Assembly (NCBI RefSeq): GCF_028747205.1
Contig: NZ_CP112880.1
Coordinates: 6,138,001-6,202,000 of the forward strand
DNA from: Streptomyces sp. CA-278952
Lineage (GTDB): Bacteria > Actinomycetota > Actinomycetes > Streptomycetales > Streptomycetaceae
Length of the DNA stretch: 64,000 bases
Reading direction: 5' to 3'
The position numbers and the translations under genes were made by a program. This document shows, in pieces, positions 52,520-62,217 of the stretch; positions within the stretch are counted from its first letter, which is position 1; every line of letters starts with the position of its first letter. Under the pieces are notes generated by a model. That model was given only the letters and a program-made list of their open reading frames with translations. It did not search any database and was not told the DNA's origin.

Positions 52520-54379
52520 TCAGAGGCCGAGCTCGACCTCGAACTCACCCGCCTCCAGGATCGCCTTGACCGACGTCAGGTAGCGGGCGGCGTCCGCGCC
52601 GTCCACCAGACGGTGGTCGTAGGAGAGCACGACGTACGTCATGTCGCGCACCGCGATCGTCTCGCCGAGGTCCGGGTGGTCGATGACCACCGGACGGCGG
52701 ACCGTGGCGCCGATGCCCAGGATGGCCGCCTGGTTCGGGGGCACGATGACGGTGTCGAACAGCGCACCGCGCGAACCGGTGTTGGTGATGGTGAAGGTGG
52801 CGCCGGACATGTCGTCCGGCGTCAGGCCGCCACCACGCGCCTTGCCCGCGAGCTCCGCGGTCTTCTTGGAGATGCCGGCGATGTTCAGGTCGCCCGCACT
52901 CTTGATGACCGGGGTCATCAGACCCTTCTCGGCGTCCACGGCGATGCCGATGTTCTCCGAGTCGAAGTACGTGATGGTGCCCTCGTCCTCGTTGATCCGG
53001 GCGTTGACGACCGGGTGGGCCTTCAGCGCCTGGGCCGCCGCCTTCACGAAGAACGGCATCGGGGACAGCTTGACGCCCTCACGGGCGAGGAAGGCGGCCT
53101 TCGCCTGGTTGCGCAGCTTCATCAGCTTGGTGATGTCGACCTCGACGACCGAGGTCAGCTGGGCCTGCGAGTGCAGCGCCTTCATCATGTTCTCGCCGAT
53201 GACCTTGCGCATGCGGGTCATCTTGACCGTCTGACCGCGCAGCGGCGACGCCTCCAGCTTCGGCGCCTTGGCTGCCGCCGGAGCAGCGGCCGGGGCCGGA
53301 GCGGCTGCGGCGGCCTTGGCGGCCTCCGCGGCGGCGACGACGTCCTGCTTGCGGATACGGCCACCGACGCCGGTGCCCTTGACCGCGCTCAGGTCCACGT
53401 TGTTCTCGGACGCGAGCTTGCGGACCAGCGGCGTGACGTACGCGCCGTCGTCACCGGAGGGCGCGGCCGGAGCGGCCGGCGCCGGGGCGGCGGGGGCGGG
53501 CTGCGCCGGAGCCGGGGTGGCGGGAGCCGCCGGGGCCGGAGCGGGAGCGGCGGGAGCCGGAGCGGCCGGAGCCGGAGCCGCGGGGGCGGCCGGAGCGGCG
53601 GGGGCCGGGGCGGGAGCCGCGGGGGCCTCCTGCTTCGGCGCCTCGGCCTTCGGGGCCTCCTGCTTCGGGGCCTCCTGGGCCGGGGCGGCGGGCTGCGCCG
53701 GAGCGGCGGCCGGGGCCGCGCCCGGAGCGCCGATGACGGCGAGCTTCGCGCCGACCTCGGCGGTCTCGTCCTCGCCGACCACGATCTCCAGCAGCACACC
53801 GGCGACCGGGGCGGGGATCTCGGTGTCGACCTTGTCCGTCGAGACCTCCAGCAGCGGCTCGTCCTCGGCCACCTCCTCGCCGACCTCCTTGAGCCAGCGG
53901 GTGACGGTGCCCTCGGTGACGCTCTCGCCGAGCGCCGGGAGGGTGACGTCGGTGCCCTCGGCGGACGAACCGCCGGTGGTCGCCTCGGCGGTCGGGGCCT
54001 GGGCCGGAGCCTCGGTCTCGGTCGACGGGGCGGTGGGCGCCTCCTCGGCCTGCGGGGCCGGGGTGGAGGCGGGCTCGGCGGCGGGCGCCTCGGCTGCGGG
54101 AGCCTCGGCCTGCGGGGCCTCGGCCTCGGCCGGAGCGCCCGAGCCGTCGTCGATGACGGCCAGCTCGGCGCCGACCTCGACGGTCTCGTCCTCGGCGACC
54201 TTGATGGAGGCCAGAACACCGGACGCGGGGGCCGGGATCTCGGTGTCGACCTTGTCGGTCGAGACCTCGAGCAACGGCTCGTCGGCCTCGACGCGCTCGC
54301 CCTCGGCCTTCAGCCAACGGGTGACAGTGCCCTCGGTGACGCTCTCGCCGAGCGCCGGAAGGGTTACGGAAACCGACAT
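52520..54379 (-). CDS. sucB: Dihydrolipoamide acyltransferase E2 with two lipoyl domains
   Basis: E2 of 2-oxo-acid dehydrogenase complexes, 619 residues. Two lipoyl domains carry the lysine to be lipoylated in STDKVDTE (Lys43 and Lys183). They are followed by a long Ala/Pro linker, an E1/E3-binding domain ([23 protein letters not shown]) shown in part, and the catalytic core with the DHRLVDG motif near the C-terminus. Actinobacteria often use a shared E2 for pyruvate and 2-oxoglutarate complexes, so sucB and aceF names both occur. It lies 62 bp downstream of lpdA. ATG at complement 54377-54379. Confidence 0.94.
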   Translation of the reverse strand: MSVSVTLPALGESVTEGTVTRWLKAEGERVEADEPLLEVSTDKVDTEIPAPASGVLASIKVAEDETVEVGAELAVIDDGSGAPAEAEAPQAEAPAAEAPAAEPASTPAPQAEEAPTAPSTETEAPAQAPTAEATTGGSSAEGTDVTLPALGESVTEGTVTRWLKEVGEEVAEDEPLLEVSTDKVDTEIPAPVAGVLLEIVVGEDETAEVGAKLAVIGAPGAAPAAAPAQPAAPAQEAPKQEAPKAEAPKQEAPAAPAPAPAAPAAPAAPAPAAPAPAAPAPAPAAPATPAPAQPAPAAPAPAAPAAPSGDDGAYVTPLVRKLASENNVDLSAVKGTGVGGRIRKQDVVAAAEAAKAAAAAPAPAAAPAAAKAPKLEASPLRGQTVKMTRMRKVIGENMMKALHSQAQLTSVVEVDITKLMKLRNQAKAAFLAREGVKLSPMPFFVKAAAQALKAHPVVNARINEDEGTITYFDSENIGIAVDAEKGLMTPVIKSAGDLNIAGISKKTAELAGKARGGGLTPDDMSGATFTITNTGSRGALFDTVIVPPNQAAILGIGATVRRPVVIDHPDLGETIAVRDMTYVVLSYDHRLVDGADAARYLTSVKAILEAGEFEVELGL

Positions 54380-54441
54380 GGTTTCAGTTGCTCCTTACGA
54401 AATTGCGGAAGTGGTCGGTCGTCGCGCCCGGGACCGGGGGA

Positions 54442-55830
54442 TCAGTCGTGGGCGTGGAGAGGCTTGCCGGCCAGCGCCAGGTGAGCCTCGCCCATCGCCT
54501 CGTTCTGCGTCGGGTGTGCGTGGATGAGCTGGGCGACCTCGGAGGGCAGCGCCTCCCAGTTGTAGATCAGCTGGGCTTCGCCGACCTGCTCGCCCATGCG
54601 GTCGCCCACCATGTGGACGCCGACCACGGCACCATCCTTGACCTGGACGAGCTTGATCTCGCCCGCGGTCTTCAGGATCTTGCTCTTGCCGTTGCCCGCG
54701 AGGTTGTACTTGAGGGCGACGACCTTGTCCGCGCCGTAGATCTCCTTGGCCTTGGCCTCGGTGATGCCGACGGAGGCGACCTCGGGGTGGCAGTACGTCA
54801 CCTTGGGCACGCCGTCGTAGTCGATCGGGACGGTCTTCAGGCCGGCGAGACGCTCCGCCACCAGGATGCCCTCGGCGAAGCCGACGTGGGCGAGCTGGAG
54901 GGTCGGGACGAGGTCGCCCACGGCCGAGATCGTCGGGACGTTGGTCTGCATGTACTCGTCGACCAGGACATAGCCGCGGTCCATCGCGACGCCCTGCTCC
55001 TCGTAGCCCAGGCCCTGGGAGACCGGGCCGCGGCCGATGGCGACGAGCAGCAGCTCCGCCTCGAAGGTCTTGCCGTCGGCGAGCGTCACGCGGACGCCGT
55101 CCTCGGTGTACTCGGCCTTGTCGAAGAAGGTGCCGAGGTTGAACTTGATGCCGCGCTTGCGGAACGCGCGCTCAAGAAGCTTGGAGCTGTTCTCGTCCTC
55201 GACCGGGACGAGGTGCTTGAGGCCCTCGACGATGGTGATCTCGGTGCCGAAGGACTTCCACGCCGAGGCGAACTCGACGCCGATGACGCCGCCGCCCAGC
55301 ACGATCGCGGACTTCGGGACGCGGTCCATCTTCAGCGCGTGGTCCGAGGAGATGATCCGGTTGCCGTCGATCTCCAGGCCGGGCAGCGACTTCGGCACGG
55401 AGCCGGTCGCCAGCAGCACGTGGCGGCCCTGGACACGCTGGCCGTTCACGTCCACCGAGGTGGGGGAGGAGAGCTTGCCCTCACCCTCGATGTAGTGGAC
55501 CTTGCGCGAGGCGATGAGTCCCTGGAGACCCTTGTACAGGCCCGAGATCACCTCGTCCTTGTACTTGTTGACGGCCTCCATGTCGATGCCCTCGAAGGTC
55601 GCCTTCACGCCGAACTGGGCCGACTCGCGGGCCTGGTCCGCGATCTCGCCCGCGTGCAGCAGTGCCTTCGTGGGGATGCAGCCGTTGTGCAGGCAGGTGC
55701 CGCCGACCTTGCCCTTCTCGATCAGGGCGACGTCCAGGCCCAGCTGCGCTCCGCGCAGGGCCGCGGCGTAACCGCCACTGCCACCGCCGAGGATCACTAG
55801 GTCGAAAACGGTGCTGGCGTCGTTCGCCAC
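54442..55830 (-). CDS. lpdA: Dihydrolipoamide dehydrogenase E3
   Basis: FAD flavoprotein of 462 residues that reoxidises dihydrolipoyl groups with NAD+. The FAD motif is LVILGGGSGGYAAAL (11-25); the redox pair is Cys46 and Cys51 in GGTCLHNGCIPTKAL; a second nucleotide motif is VLGGGVIGVEFASAW; the C-terminal base pair is in HAHPTQNEAMGEA. GTG start (complement 55828-55830) with GGAGG 7 nt upstream. A further ATG upstream is unlikely. The 369-bp gap to pepA holds a hairpin at 56001-56026 and the pepA terminator, but no gene. Confidence 0.96.
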   Translation of the reverse strand: MANDASTVFDLVILGGGSGGYAAALRGAQLGLDVALIEKGKVGGTCLHNGCIPTKALLHAGEIADQARESAQFGVKATFEGIDMEAVNKYKDEVISGLYKGLQGLIASRKVHYIEGEGKLSSPTSVDVNGQRVQGRHVLLATGSVPKSLPGLEIDGNRIISSDHALKMDRVPKSAIVLGGGVIGVEFASAWKSFGTEITIVEGLKHLVPVEDENSSKLLERAFRKRGIKFNLGTFFDKAEYTEDGVRVTLADGKTFEAELLLVAIGRGPVSQGLGYEEQGVAMDRGYVLVDEYMQTNVPTISAVGDLVPTLQLAHVGFAEGILVAERLAGLKTVPIDYDGVPKVTYCHPEVASVGITEAKAKEIYGADKVVALKYNLAGNGKSKILKTAGEIKLVQVKDGAVVGVHMVGDRMGEQVGEAQLIYNWEALPSEVAQLIHAHPTQNEAMGEAHLALAGKPLHAHD

Positions 55831-56148
55831 GTCACGTCCTCCATGCATGTGCGCCGTACGCCGGGCCCCATGGCTGGGGTGTGACCGGCCGGTCGGCTGG
55901 TGTGCGGCCGCTTCTGTCTTCGGCCCTGTGGTGGGGGCCCTGTCCTGCCGAGAACCCATCTTCGCACTTGTCGACGGTGGGCGGGACGCGGGGCCCGGGT
56001 CCGGGACGGATGATCGTCCGTCCCGGAGGGTTACTGCTGCGTAGATACCTACGGTTTCGGCCGGTGTTCGTCGAGAGCGAAACCCGCTCGCCCTCCGTCC
56101 CCCATCCGGCCTGTTCCGCTCATCCTTGCCGCTTACGCTCCGAGAACA

Positions 56149-56182
56149 CGTACGGCCCCGGACCTATGCCCGGGGCCGTACG
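56149..56182 (-). terminator. Terminator of pepA
   Basis: Perfect 13-bp arms CGTACGGCCCCGG / CCGGGGCCGTACG with an 8-nt loop, 18 bp after the pepA stop. Confidence 0.78.
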
Positions 56183-56199
56183 CGACGGAAGGCGGGAAC

Positions 56200-57747
56200 T
56201 CAGCCGAGGTCGCCGTCGGCGGTGCGCTCGGCGAGCCGCACCAGGGTGCGGACCGCGGAGCCGGTGCCGCCCTTGGGGGTGTAGCCGTACGGCGCGCCCT
56301 CGTGGAAGGCGGGGCCCGCGATGTCCAGGTGCGCCCAGGCGATGCCCTCGCCCACGAACTCCTTCAGGAACAGGCCCGCCACCAGGCCGCCGCCCATCCG
56401 CTCGCCCATGTTGGCGATGTCGGCGGTGGGGGAGTCCATGCCCTTGCGCAGGTCGGCGGGGAGCGGCATCGGCCAGGAAGGCTCGCCGACCTCCTCGGCG
56501 ATCTCGTGGATCGAGGTGCGGAAGGCGTCGTCGTTGGCCATCACACCGAAGGTGCGGTTGCCGAGCGCCAGCACCATCGCGCCGGTCAGGGTCGCCACGT
56601 CGACGATCGCGTCCGGCTTCTCCTCCGAGGCGCGGGTCAGCGCGTCGGCCAGGACGAGCCGGCCCTCGGCGTCGGTGTTGAGCACCTCGACGGTCTTGCC
56701 GCTGTACATGCGGAGCACGTCACCGGGGCGGGTGGCGTTGCCGGAGGGCATGTTCTCGGCCAGCGCCAGCCAGCCGGTGACGTTGACCTTCAGGCCCAGG
56801 CGGGCGGCCGTGACGACGGCGGCGAACACGGCGGCGGCGCCGGCCATGTCGCACTTCATCGTCTCGTTGTGGCCGGCCGGCTTGAGCGAGATGCCGCCCG
56901 AGTCGTAGGTGATGCCCTTGCCCACCAGGGCCAGGGTCTTCTCCGCCTTCGGGTGCGTGTAGGCGAGCTTCACCAGGCGCGGGCCGCGCTCGGCGCCCTG
57001 GCCGACGCCGAGGATGCCGCCGAAGCCACCCTTGACGAGGGCCTTCTCGTCGAGGACCTGGACCTTGACGCCGTGCTCCTTGCCCGCGGCGGTGGCCACG
57101 GCGGCGAAGGACTCCGGGTACAGGTCGTTCGGCGGGGTGTTGATCAGGTCGCGGGCGCGGTTGATCTCCTCGACCAGGGCCAGCGAGCGCTCGACGGCCG
57201 CCTTGTAGGCCTTGTCGCGCGGCTTGGCGCCGAGCAGGGCCACCTCGGCGAGCGGCAGTTTCGGGCCACTGTCCTTGGACTTCGCGTCCTTGGGGGCGAG
57301 CTTGTTCTCGCCGCCCTGGTAGGCGGTGAAGGCGTACGCGCCCAGGAGCGCGCCCTCGGCGACGGCGGCGGCGTCCTCGACGGAGGCGGCGGGCAGCGCG
57401 AAGCCGGCCTTCTTGGAGCCGGTCAGCGCACGGGCCGCGGTGCCCGCCGCGCGGCGCAGCGCCTCGGCGTCGTAGGCGTCCTCCTTGTCCGGGACCGGAC
57501 CGAGACCGACCGCGACGACGACCGGGGCCTTGAGGCCGGACGCGGCGGGCAGCTTGGTCAGTTCGCCCTCGGCACCGGTGGCACCCAGGGTCGCGAGGAC
57601 GGCGGCGAGCTTTCCGTCGAACGCCTTGTCCACGTCCTCGGCGCCGGGCGCGAGGACCGGGCCCTTGACGCCCTTGGCTACGCCGACGACGAGTGCGTCG
57701 GCGCGCAGCGTCGCCGCACCGGCAGTGCTGAGAGTGAGAGCAGTCAC
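56200..57747 (-). CDS. pepA: Leucyl aminopeptidase (M17)
   Basis: Metallo-aminopeptidase of 515 residues. The N-terminal M17 domain is followed by the catalytic domain with GKGITYDSGGISLKP (metal ligands), MKCDMAGAAAV, and the signature NTDAEGRLVLADAL. GTG start at complement 57745-57747 (MTALTLSTAGAATL). It releases N-terminal amino acids in the cytoplasm. It stands upstream of lpdA on the same strand but is separated by a strong terminator. Confidence 0.96.
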   Translation of the reverse strand: MTALTLSTAGAATLRADALVVGVAKGVKGPVLAPGAEDVDKAFDGKLAAVLATLGATGAEGELTKLPAASGLKAPVVVAVGLGPVPDKEDAYDAEALRRAAGTAARALTGSKKAGFALPAASVEDAAAVAEGALLGAYAFTAYQGGENKLAPKDAKSKDSGPKLPLAEVALLGAKPRDKAYKAAVERSLALVEEINRARDLINTPPNDLYPESFAAVATAAGKEHGVKVQVLDEKALVKGGFGGILGVGQGAERGPRLVKLAYTHPKAEKTLALVGKGITYDSGGISLKPAGHNETMKCDMAGAAAVFAAVVTAARLGLKVNVTGWLALAENMPSGNATRPGDVLRMYSGKTVEVLNTDAEGRLVLADALTRASEEKPDAIVDVATLTGAMVLALGNRTFGVMANDDAFRTSIHEIAEEVGEPSWPMPLPADLRKGMDSPTADIANMGERMGGGLVAGLFLKEFVGEGIAWAHLDIAGPAFHEGAPYGYTPKGGTGSAVRTLVRLAERTADGDLG

Positions 57748-57959
57748 GGTGGTGAAATCTCGCTTCCGTTGAGTTCGAGTTCGGTCGAGGGGTGGGCCGA
57801 CCGTGCCCGGCGCATCGTAGACGCCCCGACGATGTGCCGGGAATGAGCCTACGCGCGAGGTTCCTGCTCCGTGACGGCGGCGGGGCTTCCGGGACCTTTT
57901 CCGACCGTTACGGCGGTCCGGAACGGCCCGGGAAGCACGGCCGCCGATGTGCCCCTCCG

Positions 57960-58742
57960 TCAGGTCCCGAGCGCCAGCGCCACCAGGGCCGCCGTCGCCG
58001 CCGTCTCCCCGACGCCCCCGAAGACGTCCCCGGTGACCCCGCCGAGCCGCCGCACGCAGTGCCGCAGCAGCAGTTCGCCCGCGGCGAGCGCGACGAGCAC
58101 CGCGAGCGCGTGGTGCAGCGCCCCGTACGGGCCCAGCGGCGCGCCCGCCGCCGCGCACAGCGCCACCGTCACCACCGCCGCGAGCAGCGCCCATCCGGCC
58201 GGGACGGTGGACGCCACCACCGCGCCGAGCCCCTCCGGCCGGGCCGCCGGGACGCCCTGACGGGACGCCAGGGTCAGGGCGAGGCGGGCGGCGACGCCCG
58301 CGACGACGGCCCCGAGGGCCCCGTGCTCCCAGCCCTGCCCGTACAGCTCGAAAAGGACGGCGACCTGGGTCAGCAGGACCAGCAGCAGCGTGATGACACC
58401 GAACGGCCCAATGTCGGACTGCTTCATGATCCGCAGTGCGTCCTCGGCCGGCTTTCCGCTGCCGAGGCCGTCCGCCGTGTCCGCCAGGCCGTCCAGGTGC
58501 AGCCCCCGGGTGAGGGCGGCGGGCACCGCGACGGAGGCGACCGCCGCGAGCAGCGGCCCCGAGCCGGCCAGCAGCGACAGCGAGCCGAGGGCCCCGGCGA
58601 GCAGCCCCGCGACGAGCCCGGCGAGCGGGGCGCAGAGCATTCCGGAGCGGGCGGTCGCACGGTCCCAGCGGGTCACGCGGACGGGCAGAACGGTCAGGGT
58701 GCCGAAGGCGAAACGTATGCCGTGGCTGTTCAGGGAGGTCAC
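57960..58742 (-). CDS. cobS: Adenosylcobinamide-GDP ribazoletransferase
   Basis: Integral membrane enzyme of 260 residues that joins alpha-ribazole to adenosylcobinamide-GDP, the last step of cobalamin nucleotide-loop assembly. The N-terminus FAFGTLTVLPV and the HLDGLADTADGLGSG motif are diagnostic; at least five hydrophobic helices follow. GTG start at complement 58740-58742; an upstream ATG would add an unusual N-terminus. It partners cobT and the CobU fusion within 4 kb. Confidence 0.92.
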   Translation of the reverse strand: MTSLNSHGIRFAFGTLTVLPVRVTRWDRATARSGMLCAPLAGLVAGLLAGALGSLSLLAGSGPLLAAVASVAVPAALTRGLHLDGLADTADGLGSGKPAEDALRIMKQSDIGPFGVITLLLVLLTQVAVLFELYGQGWEHGALGAVVAGVAARLALTLASRQGVPAARPEGLGAVVASTVPAGWALLAAVVTVALCAAAGAPLGPYGALHHALAVLVALAAGELLLRHCVRRLGGVTGDVFGGVGETAATAALVALALGT

Positions 58743-58775
58743 CGCGGGCAGGCTAGCCGCTGGGCCCCACCGATA

Positions 58776-58797
58776 GATTGGGCGAAACGCGCCAATC
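58776..58797. promoter_or_regulatory. Inverted repeat in the cobS/membrane-protein divergent region
   Basis: GATTGG (58776-58781) and CCAATC (58792-58797) flank GCGAAACGCG, an almost symmetric site between divergent genes. It may be an operator; no cobalamin riboswitch features are seen here. Confidence 0.3.
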
Positions 58798-58830
58798 GCC
58801 GCGAAACCTGACGTAACGGGAGTGGGTGGC

Positions 58831-59592
58831 ATGGGTCACTGGTGGCACGACAACATCGCGGAGCCGGGCAAGATGCCGCTGCTCCTCGCGCTGGCCGCCT
58901 TCGTCCTGACCTTCGCGATCACCCGCACCATCACCCGCATGATCCGCGCCGGGAAGGGCCCGTTCCGCGACATCACGCCGGGCGGGGTGCACATCCACCA
59001 CGTGGTGCCCGGGGTCGTGCTGTCGGTGATCGGCGGCTTCGGCGCGGTGGCCGCCGGGCGGCACGGCTTGGCCGCCGGGATCTGCGCGGTGGTCTTCGGG
59101 GTGGGGGCCGGTCTGGTGCTGGACGAGTTCGCCCTGATCCTGCATCTGGACGACGTGTACTGGACCGAGGAGGGCCGCCGCAGCGTGGAGGTGGTCGTGC
59201 TGACCTTCTCGCTGGTGGCGCTGGTCCTGGCGGGCTTCTCGCCGCTCGGCGTCGACGACGTCACCGACGAGGAGGAGCAGGGGAGGCTCGGCCTCATCAC
59301 GACCTACGCGATCAACTTCTGCTTCGTCCTGATCGCCCTGTTCAAGGGCAAGCTGCGGATGGCGGTGCTCGGCACCCTCGTCCCCCTCGTCGCGCTGGTC
59401 GGCGCGATCCGGCTGGCCCGCCCCACCTCGCCCTGGGCCAGGCGCTTCTACCGCCACCGCCACCGGGCCCGCTCCCGGGCTCTGCTGCGGGCCTACCACC
59501 ACGACGTGCGCTGGGCCGGGCCGCGCCGGAAGTTCCAGGACCTCATCGGCGGCGCCCCGGACCGCGTCCCGCCGCCCGCGCCCAGGTCCTGA
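58831..59592 (+). CDS. Conserved membrane protein
   Basis: Membrane protein of 253 residues with about five helices (first at 20-40, LLLALAAFVLTFAITRTIT). A His-rich GGVHIHHVVPGVVLSVIGG segment is conserved in Streptomyces relatives. The C-terminus is strongly basic (RRFYRHRHRARSRALLRAY). ATG at 58831 has GGGAG at 58818-58822. Function unknown; divergent from cobS and convergent with cobT. Confidence 0.75.
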   Translation: MGHWWHDNIAEPGKMPLLLALAAFVLTFAITRTITRMIRAGKGPFRDITPGGVHIHHVVPGVVLSVIGGFGAVAAGRHGLAAGICAVVFGVGAGLVLDEFALILHLDDVYWTEEGRRSVEVVVLTFSLVALVLAGFSPLGVDDVTDEEEQGRLGLITTYAINFCFVLIALFKGKLRMAVLGTLVPLVALVGAIRLARPTSPWARRFYRHRHRARSRALLRAYHHDVRWAGPRRKFQDLIGGAPDRVPPPAPRS

Positions 59593-59613
59593 GGGCCCGG
59601 GCACACCTCGGTC

Positions 59614-60741
59614 TCAGACCCCGTCGAGGGCCGCCGCCTCCGACTCGGGCCCCGACTCCGGGGCTTCCGCGCCCTCCGCGTCCTGCTCGTCCACGGTCTT
59701 CTCCGGTTCCCGCTCCGGCAGTTCGGCGGCCAGCGCCGCGGCCGCCTGCACCAGCGGCAGCGCCAGCAGCGCACCGCTGCCCTCGCCCACCGTCACGCCG
59801 TGGTCCAGCAGCGGGGTCAGCGCCATCCGGTCCAGCGCCTTCGTCTGCGCGGGCTCCCCGCTGACCTGACCGGCCAGCCACCAGTCCGGCGCCCGGAACG
59901 CCGCGCGCTGCGCCACCAGCGCGCAGGCCGCCGAGACGACCCCGTCCAGGATCACCGGCATCCGGCGCACCGCGCTCTGCAACAGGAAGCCCGTCATCGC
60001 CGCCAGATCCGCCCCGCCCGACGTCGCCAGCAGCTCCAGCTGGTCACCGAGCACCGGCCGGGCCCGGCGCAGCGCGTCCCTGATCGCCGCGCACTTGCGC
60101 ATCCACGCCAGGTCGTCGATGCCCGCGCCACCGCGACCGGTCACCACGGAGGCGTCCGTTCCGCAGAGCGCCGCGACGAGGGTGGCCGCGGCCGTGGTCC
60201 CGCCCACGCTGAGGTCGCCGAGCACCACCAGATCGGTGCCGGAGTCCGCCTCCTCGTCGGCGATCGCCATGCCCAGACGGACCGCCTGCTCGGCCTCCTC
60301 CGCGCTGATCGCGTCCTCGACGTCGATCCGCCCCGAACCCCGCCGCACCCGGTGCCGCACCACGGACTCGGGCAGCAGCTCCGGATCGCAGTCCAGGGAG
60401 ACGTCCACGATCCGCATCGGCACCGAGAAGCGCCGCGCCAGCACCGAGACCGGGCTCGCGCCGTCGAGGGCGGAGCGCACCAGCTCGTACGCGCTTCCCG
60501 CGGGCCGGCCCGAGACGCCCAGTTCCGCCACCCCGTGGTCACCGGCGAAGAGCACCAGACGCGGCTGCTCGACGGCCCTGACCGGCACGGACTGCTGCGC
60601 GGCGCTGAGCCACTCGCCCAGCTCGTCGAGCCGTCCGAGCGCCCCCGGGGGTACGGTCAGCCGCTCGCGCCGCTCCTCGGCATCGCGCCGCACACCCCCG
60701 TCGGGGCGTTGGATCAGGTCGGAGAAGTCGTCCAGGTTCAC
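59614..60741 (-). CDS. cobT: Nicotinate-nucleotide:dimethylbenzimidazole phosphoribosyltransferase
   Basis: Makes alpha-ribazole phosphate for cobalamin; 375 residues from a GTG (complement 60739-60741). Family blocks: LTVPPGALGRLDELGEWL, FAGDHGVAELGVS, GDLSVGGTTAAATLVAAL, GRGGAGID and the catalytic Glu in GVTVGEGSGALLAL. The C-terminus is acidic (EREPEKTVDEQDAEGAE). It lies downstream of the CobU fusion, separated by a hairpin. Confidence 0.94.
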   Translation of the reverse strand: MNLDDFSDLIQRPDGGVRRDAEERRERLTVPPGALGRLDELGEWLSAAQQSVPVRAVEQPRLVLFAGDHGVAELGVSGRPAGSAYELVRSALDGASPVSVLARRFSVPMRIVDVSLDCDPELLPESVVRHRVRRGSGRIDVEDAISAEEAEQAVRLGMAIADEEADSGTDLVVLGDLSVGGTTAAATLVAALCGTDASVVTGRGGAGIDDLAWMRKCAAIRDALRRARPVLGDQLELLATSGGADLAAMTGFLLQSAVRRMPVILDGVVSAACALVAQRAAFRAPDWWLAGQVSGEPAQTKALDRMALTPLLDHGVTVGEGSGALLALPLVQAAAALAAELPEREPEKTVDEQDAEGAEAPESGPESEAAALDGV

Positions 60742-60802
60742 GGAGGTCTGCCTCGCGGGTCGTCACGTCGGATCCGGTCCGGGAACCCGGCGGCGGGCCC
60801 CC

Positions 60803-60838
60803 GGGGCGTGTCCGGCGGATCAGGACCGGACAGGCCCC
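60803..60838 (-). terminator. Hairpin between the CobU fusion gene and cobT
   Basis: GGGGCGTGTCCGG and CCGGACAGGCCCC pair over 13 positions with one mismatch and a 10-nt loop. Confidence 0.55.
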
Positions 60839-60936
60839 AGCCGGAACAGTACCGGTCGGCCCACCCCGAGGACCGTGCCCCGAGCAGGGGCACAGGGGAG
60901 GGGAAGGCGCCGGACCCCGCCCCCACAGCGAGCCGC

Positions 60937-62139
60937 TCACCCCCGCAGCACCAGCACCTGCCCCGCCACCACCAGCAGCACCTGCTCGCACTCGGCCGCG
61001 ACCGCCGCGTTCAGCCGCCCCAGCTCGTCCCGGAACCGCCGCCCCGCCGACGTCGCCGGCACCACCCCGGACCCCACCTCGTTGGTCACCAGCACGACCG
61101 GCCGCCGGGTCCCGCGCACCGCGGCGACCAGCTCCGCGACCCGCTCCCGCAACGCCGCCTCGCCGCCACCGTGCCACCGCCCGTCCTCCCATGCCTCCAC
61201 CCGGTCCATCGCGTCCGTCAGCCACAGCGACAGGCAGTCGATCAGCAGCGGCGGCCCGTCCGCCCGCAGCAGCTCCGCGACCTCGCAGGTCTCCTCGGTC
61301 CGCCAGGCGCCGGGCCTGCGCTCCCGGTGCAGTCCGATCCGGGCCGCCCACTCCGGGTCCCCGTCGCGGCGGCCGCCGGTCGCCACGTACACCACCTCCG
61401 GGAGCGTCTCCATGCGCTGCTCCGCCTCCAGGGACTTCCCCGACCGCGCGCCCCCCGTCACCAGCACCCGGCGCGGCACGTCCGGCACCGCGTGGTACTC
61501 GCCCACCACCAGCGTCGTCCCGTCCGGCACCGCCCGCGCACCGGCCGCCGCCAGCCGGCGTTCCAGCGCCGGGCCCGGCGGGGCGTCGTGGTCCAGGTGG
61601 ACCGCGATCACCTCGGTGGCCGGCCCGACCGCTCCGGCCGCCCGCAGCCGGGCCACCGCGTCGGGCCGCCCGATCACATCGAGGACGACCATGTCCAGGG
61701 GCCGGTCCAGCCGCTCGGGCAGGCCGGAGGGGGCGGCCCCCGGCGGAAGGTACAGCAGCCGCTCGCCCTCCGGGGCGGTCACCTCGTACCCGGTCCCCGG
61801 GGCGTCCATCGCCATCGCCCGCACCCGGTGCCCGCTGATCAGCGTCAGGACTTGGCCGTCCGGAACCCGGCCGGCCGGCGGCAGGAGGGCGGGCAGTTCG
61901 ACGGCGGGCCCGTCGTGCGGGTGCGTCAGCAGCACCTGCCGGACCGCGCTCAGCGAGCGCCCCGCACGGGCGGCGGCGAACACCGCTCCGGGGATGAGGT
62001 CCAGCAGCAGCGCGTCGTCGACCAGCAGGGCCGTCGCGGCCCGCGCCCACGGGCCGCGGGCCGAGGCGCAGGCGGCGCAGGGACAGGAGGGGCGAGGCAG
62101 CCCGTCGGGGGCTCCGGTGCCGAGCAGAGTCAGTTCCAC
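60937..62139 (-). CDS. cobU: Fusion of metallo-beta-lactamase-like domain and CobU (adenosylcobinamide kinase/guanylyltransferase)
   Basis: Protein of 400 residues. The C-terminal ~175 residues form CobU: P-loop VTGGARSGKS (about 227-236), CLSLWLTD and TNEVGSGVVP, the enzyme that phosphorylates adenosylcobinamide and adds GMP. The N-terminal ~215 residues resemble PhnP-like metallo-beta-lactamase proteins: GTGAPDGLPRPSCPCAACAS with three Cys (a zinc knuckle-like motif), then THPHDGP in place of the catalytic HxHxDH. The last histidine of that motif is missing, so hydrolase activity is doubtful. The symbol refers to the C-terminal half. ATG at complement 62137-62139. Confidence 0.88.
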   Translation of the reverse strand: MELTLLGTGAPDGLPRPSCPCAACASARGPWARAATALLVDDALLLDLIPGAVFAAARAGRSLSAVRQVLLTHPHDGPAVELPALLPPAGRVPDGQVLTLISGHRVRAMAMDAPGTGYEVTAPEGERLLYLPPGAAPSGLPERLDRPLDMVVLDVIGRPDAVARLRAAGAVGPATEVIAVHLDHDAPPGPALERRLAAAGARAVPDGTTLVVGEYHAVPDVPRRVLVTGGARSGKSLEAEQRMETLPEVVYVATGGRRDGDPEWAARIGLHRERRPGAWRTEETCEVAELLRADGPPLLIDCLSLWLTDAMDRVEAWEDGRWHGGGEAALRERVAELVAAVRGTRRPVVLVTNEVGSGVVPATSAGRRFRDELGRLNAAVAAECEQVLLVVAGQVLVLRG

Positions 62140-62217
62140 ACCTTGATCCTCCCGTGTCCCCGCGCGAGGTGCGCGTCCGGCTACGCTTCGGGAAGCAACG
62201 TGACCCAGGAGGCTGGC

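Noticed and set aside
60742..60936. Cobalamin riboswitch near the cob genes
   Set aside because: No B12-box-like core was found here or in the short leaders before cobS or the CobU fusion.
60000..62200. Long plus-strand frames opposite cobT and the CobU fusion
   Set aside because: Arg/Pro/Ser-rich translations without domains; only the last 69 codons (62218-62427) have a ribosome site and protein-like composition.
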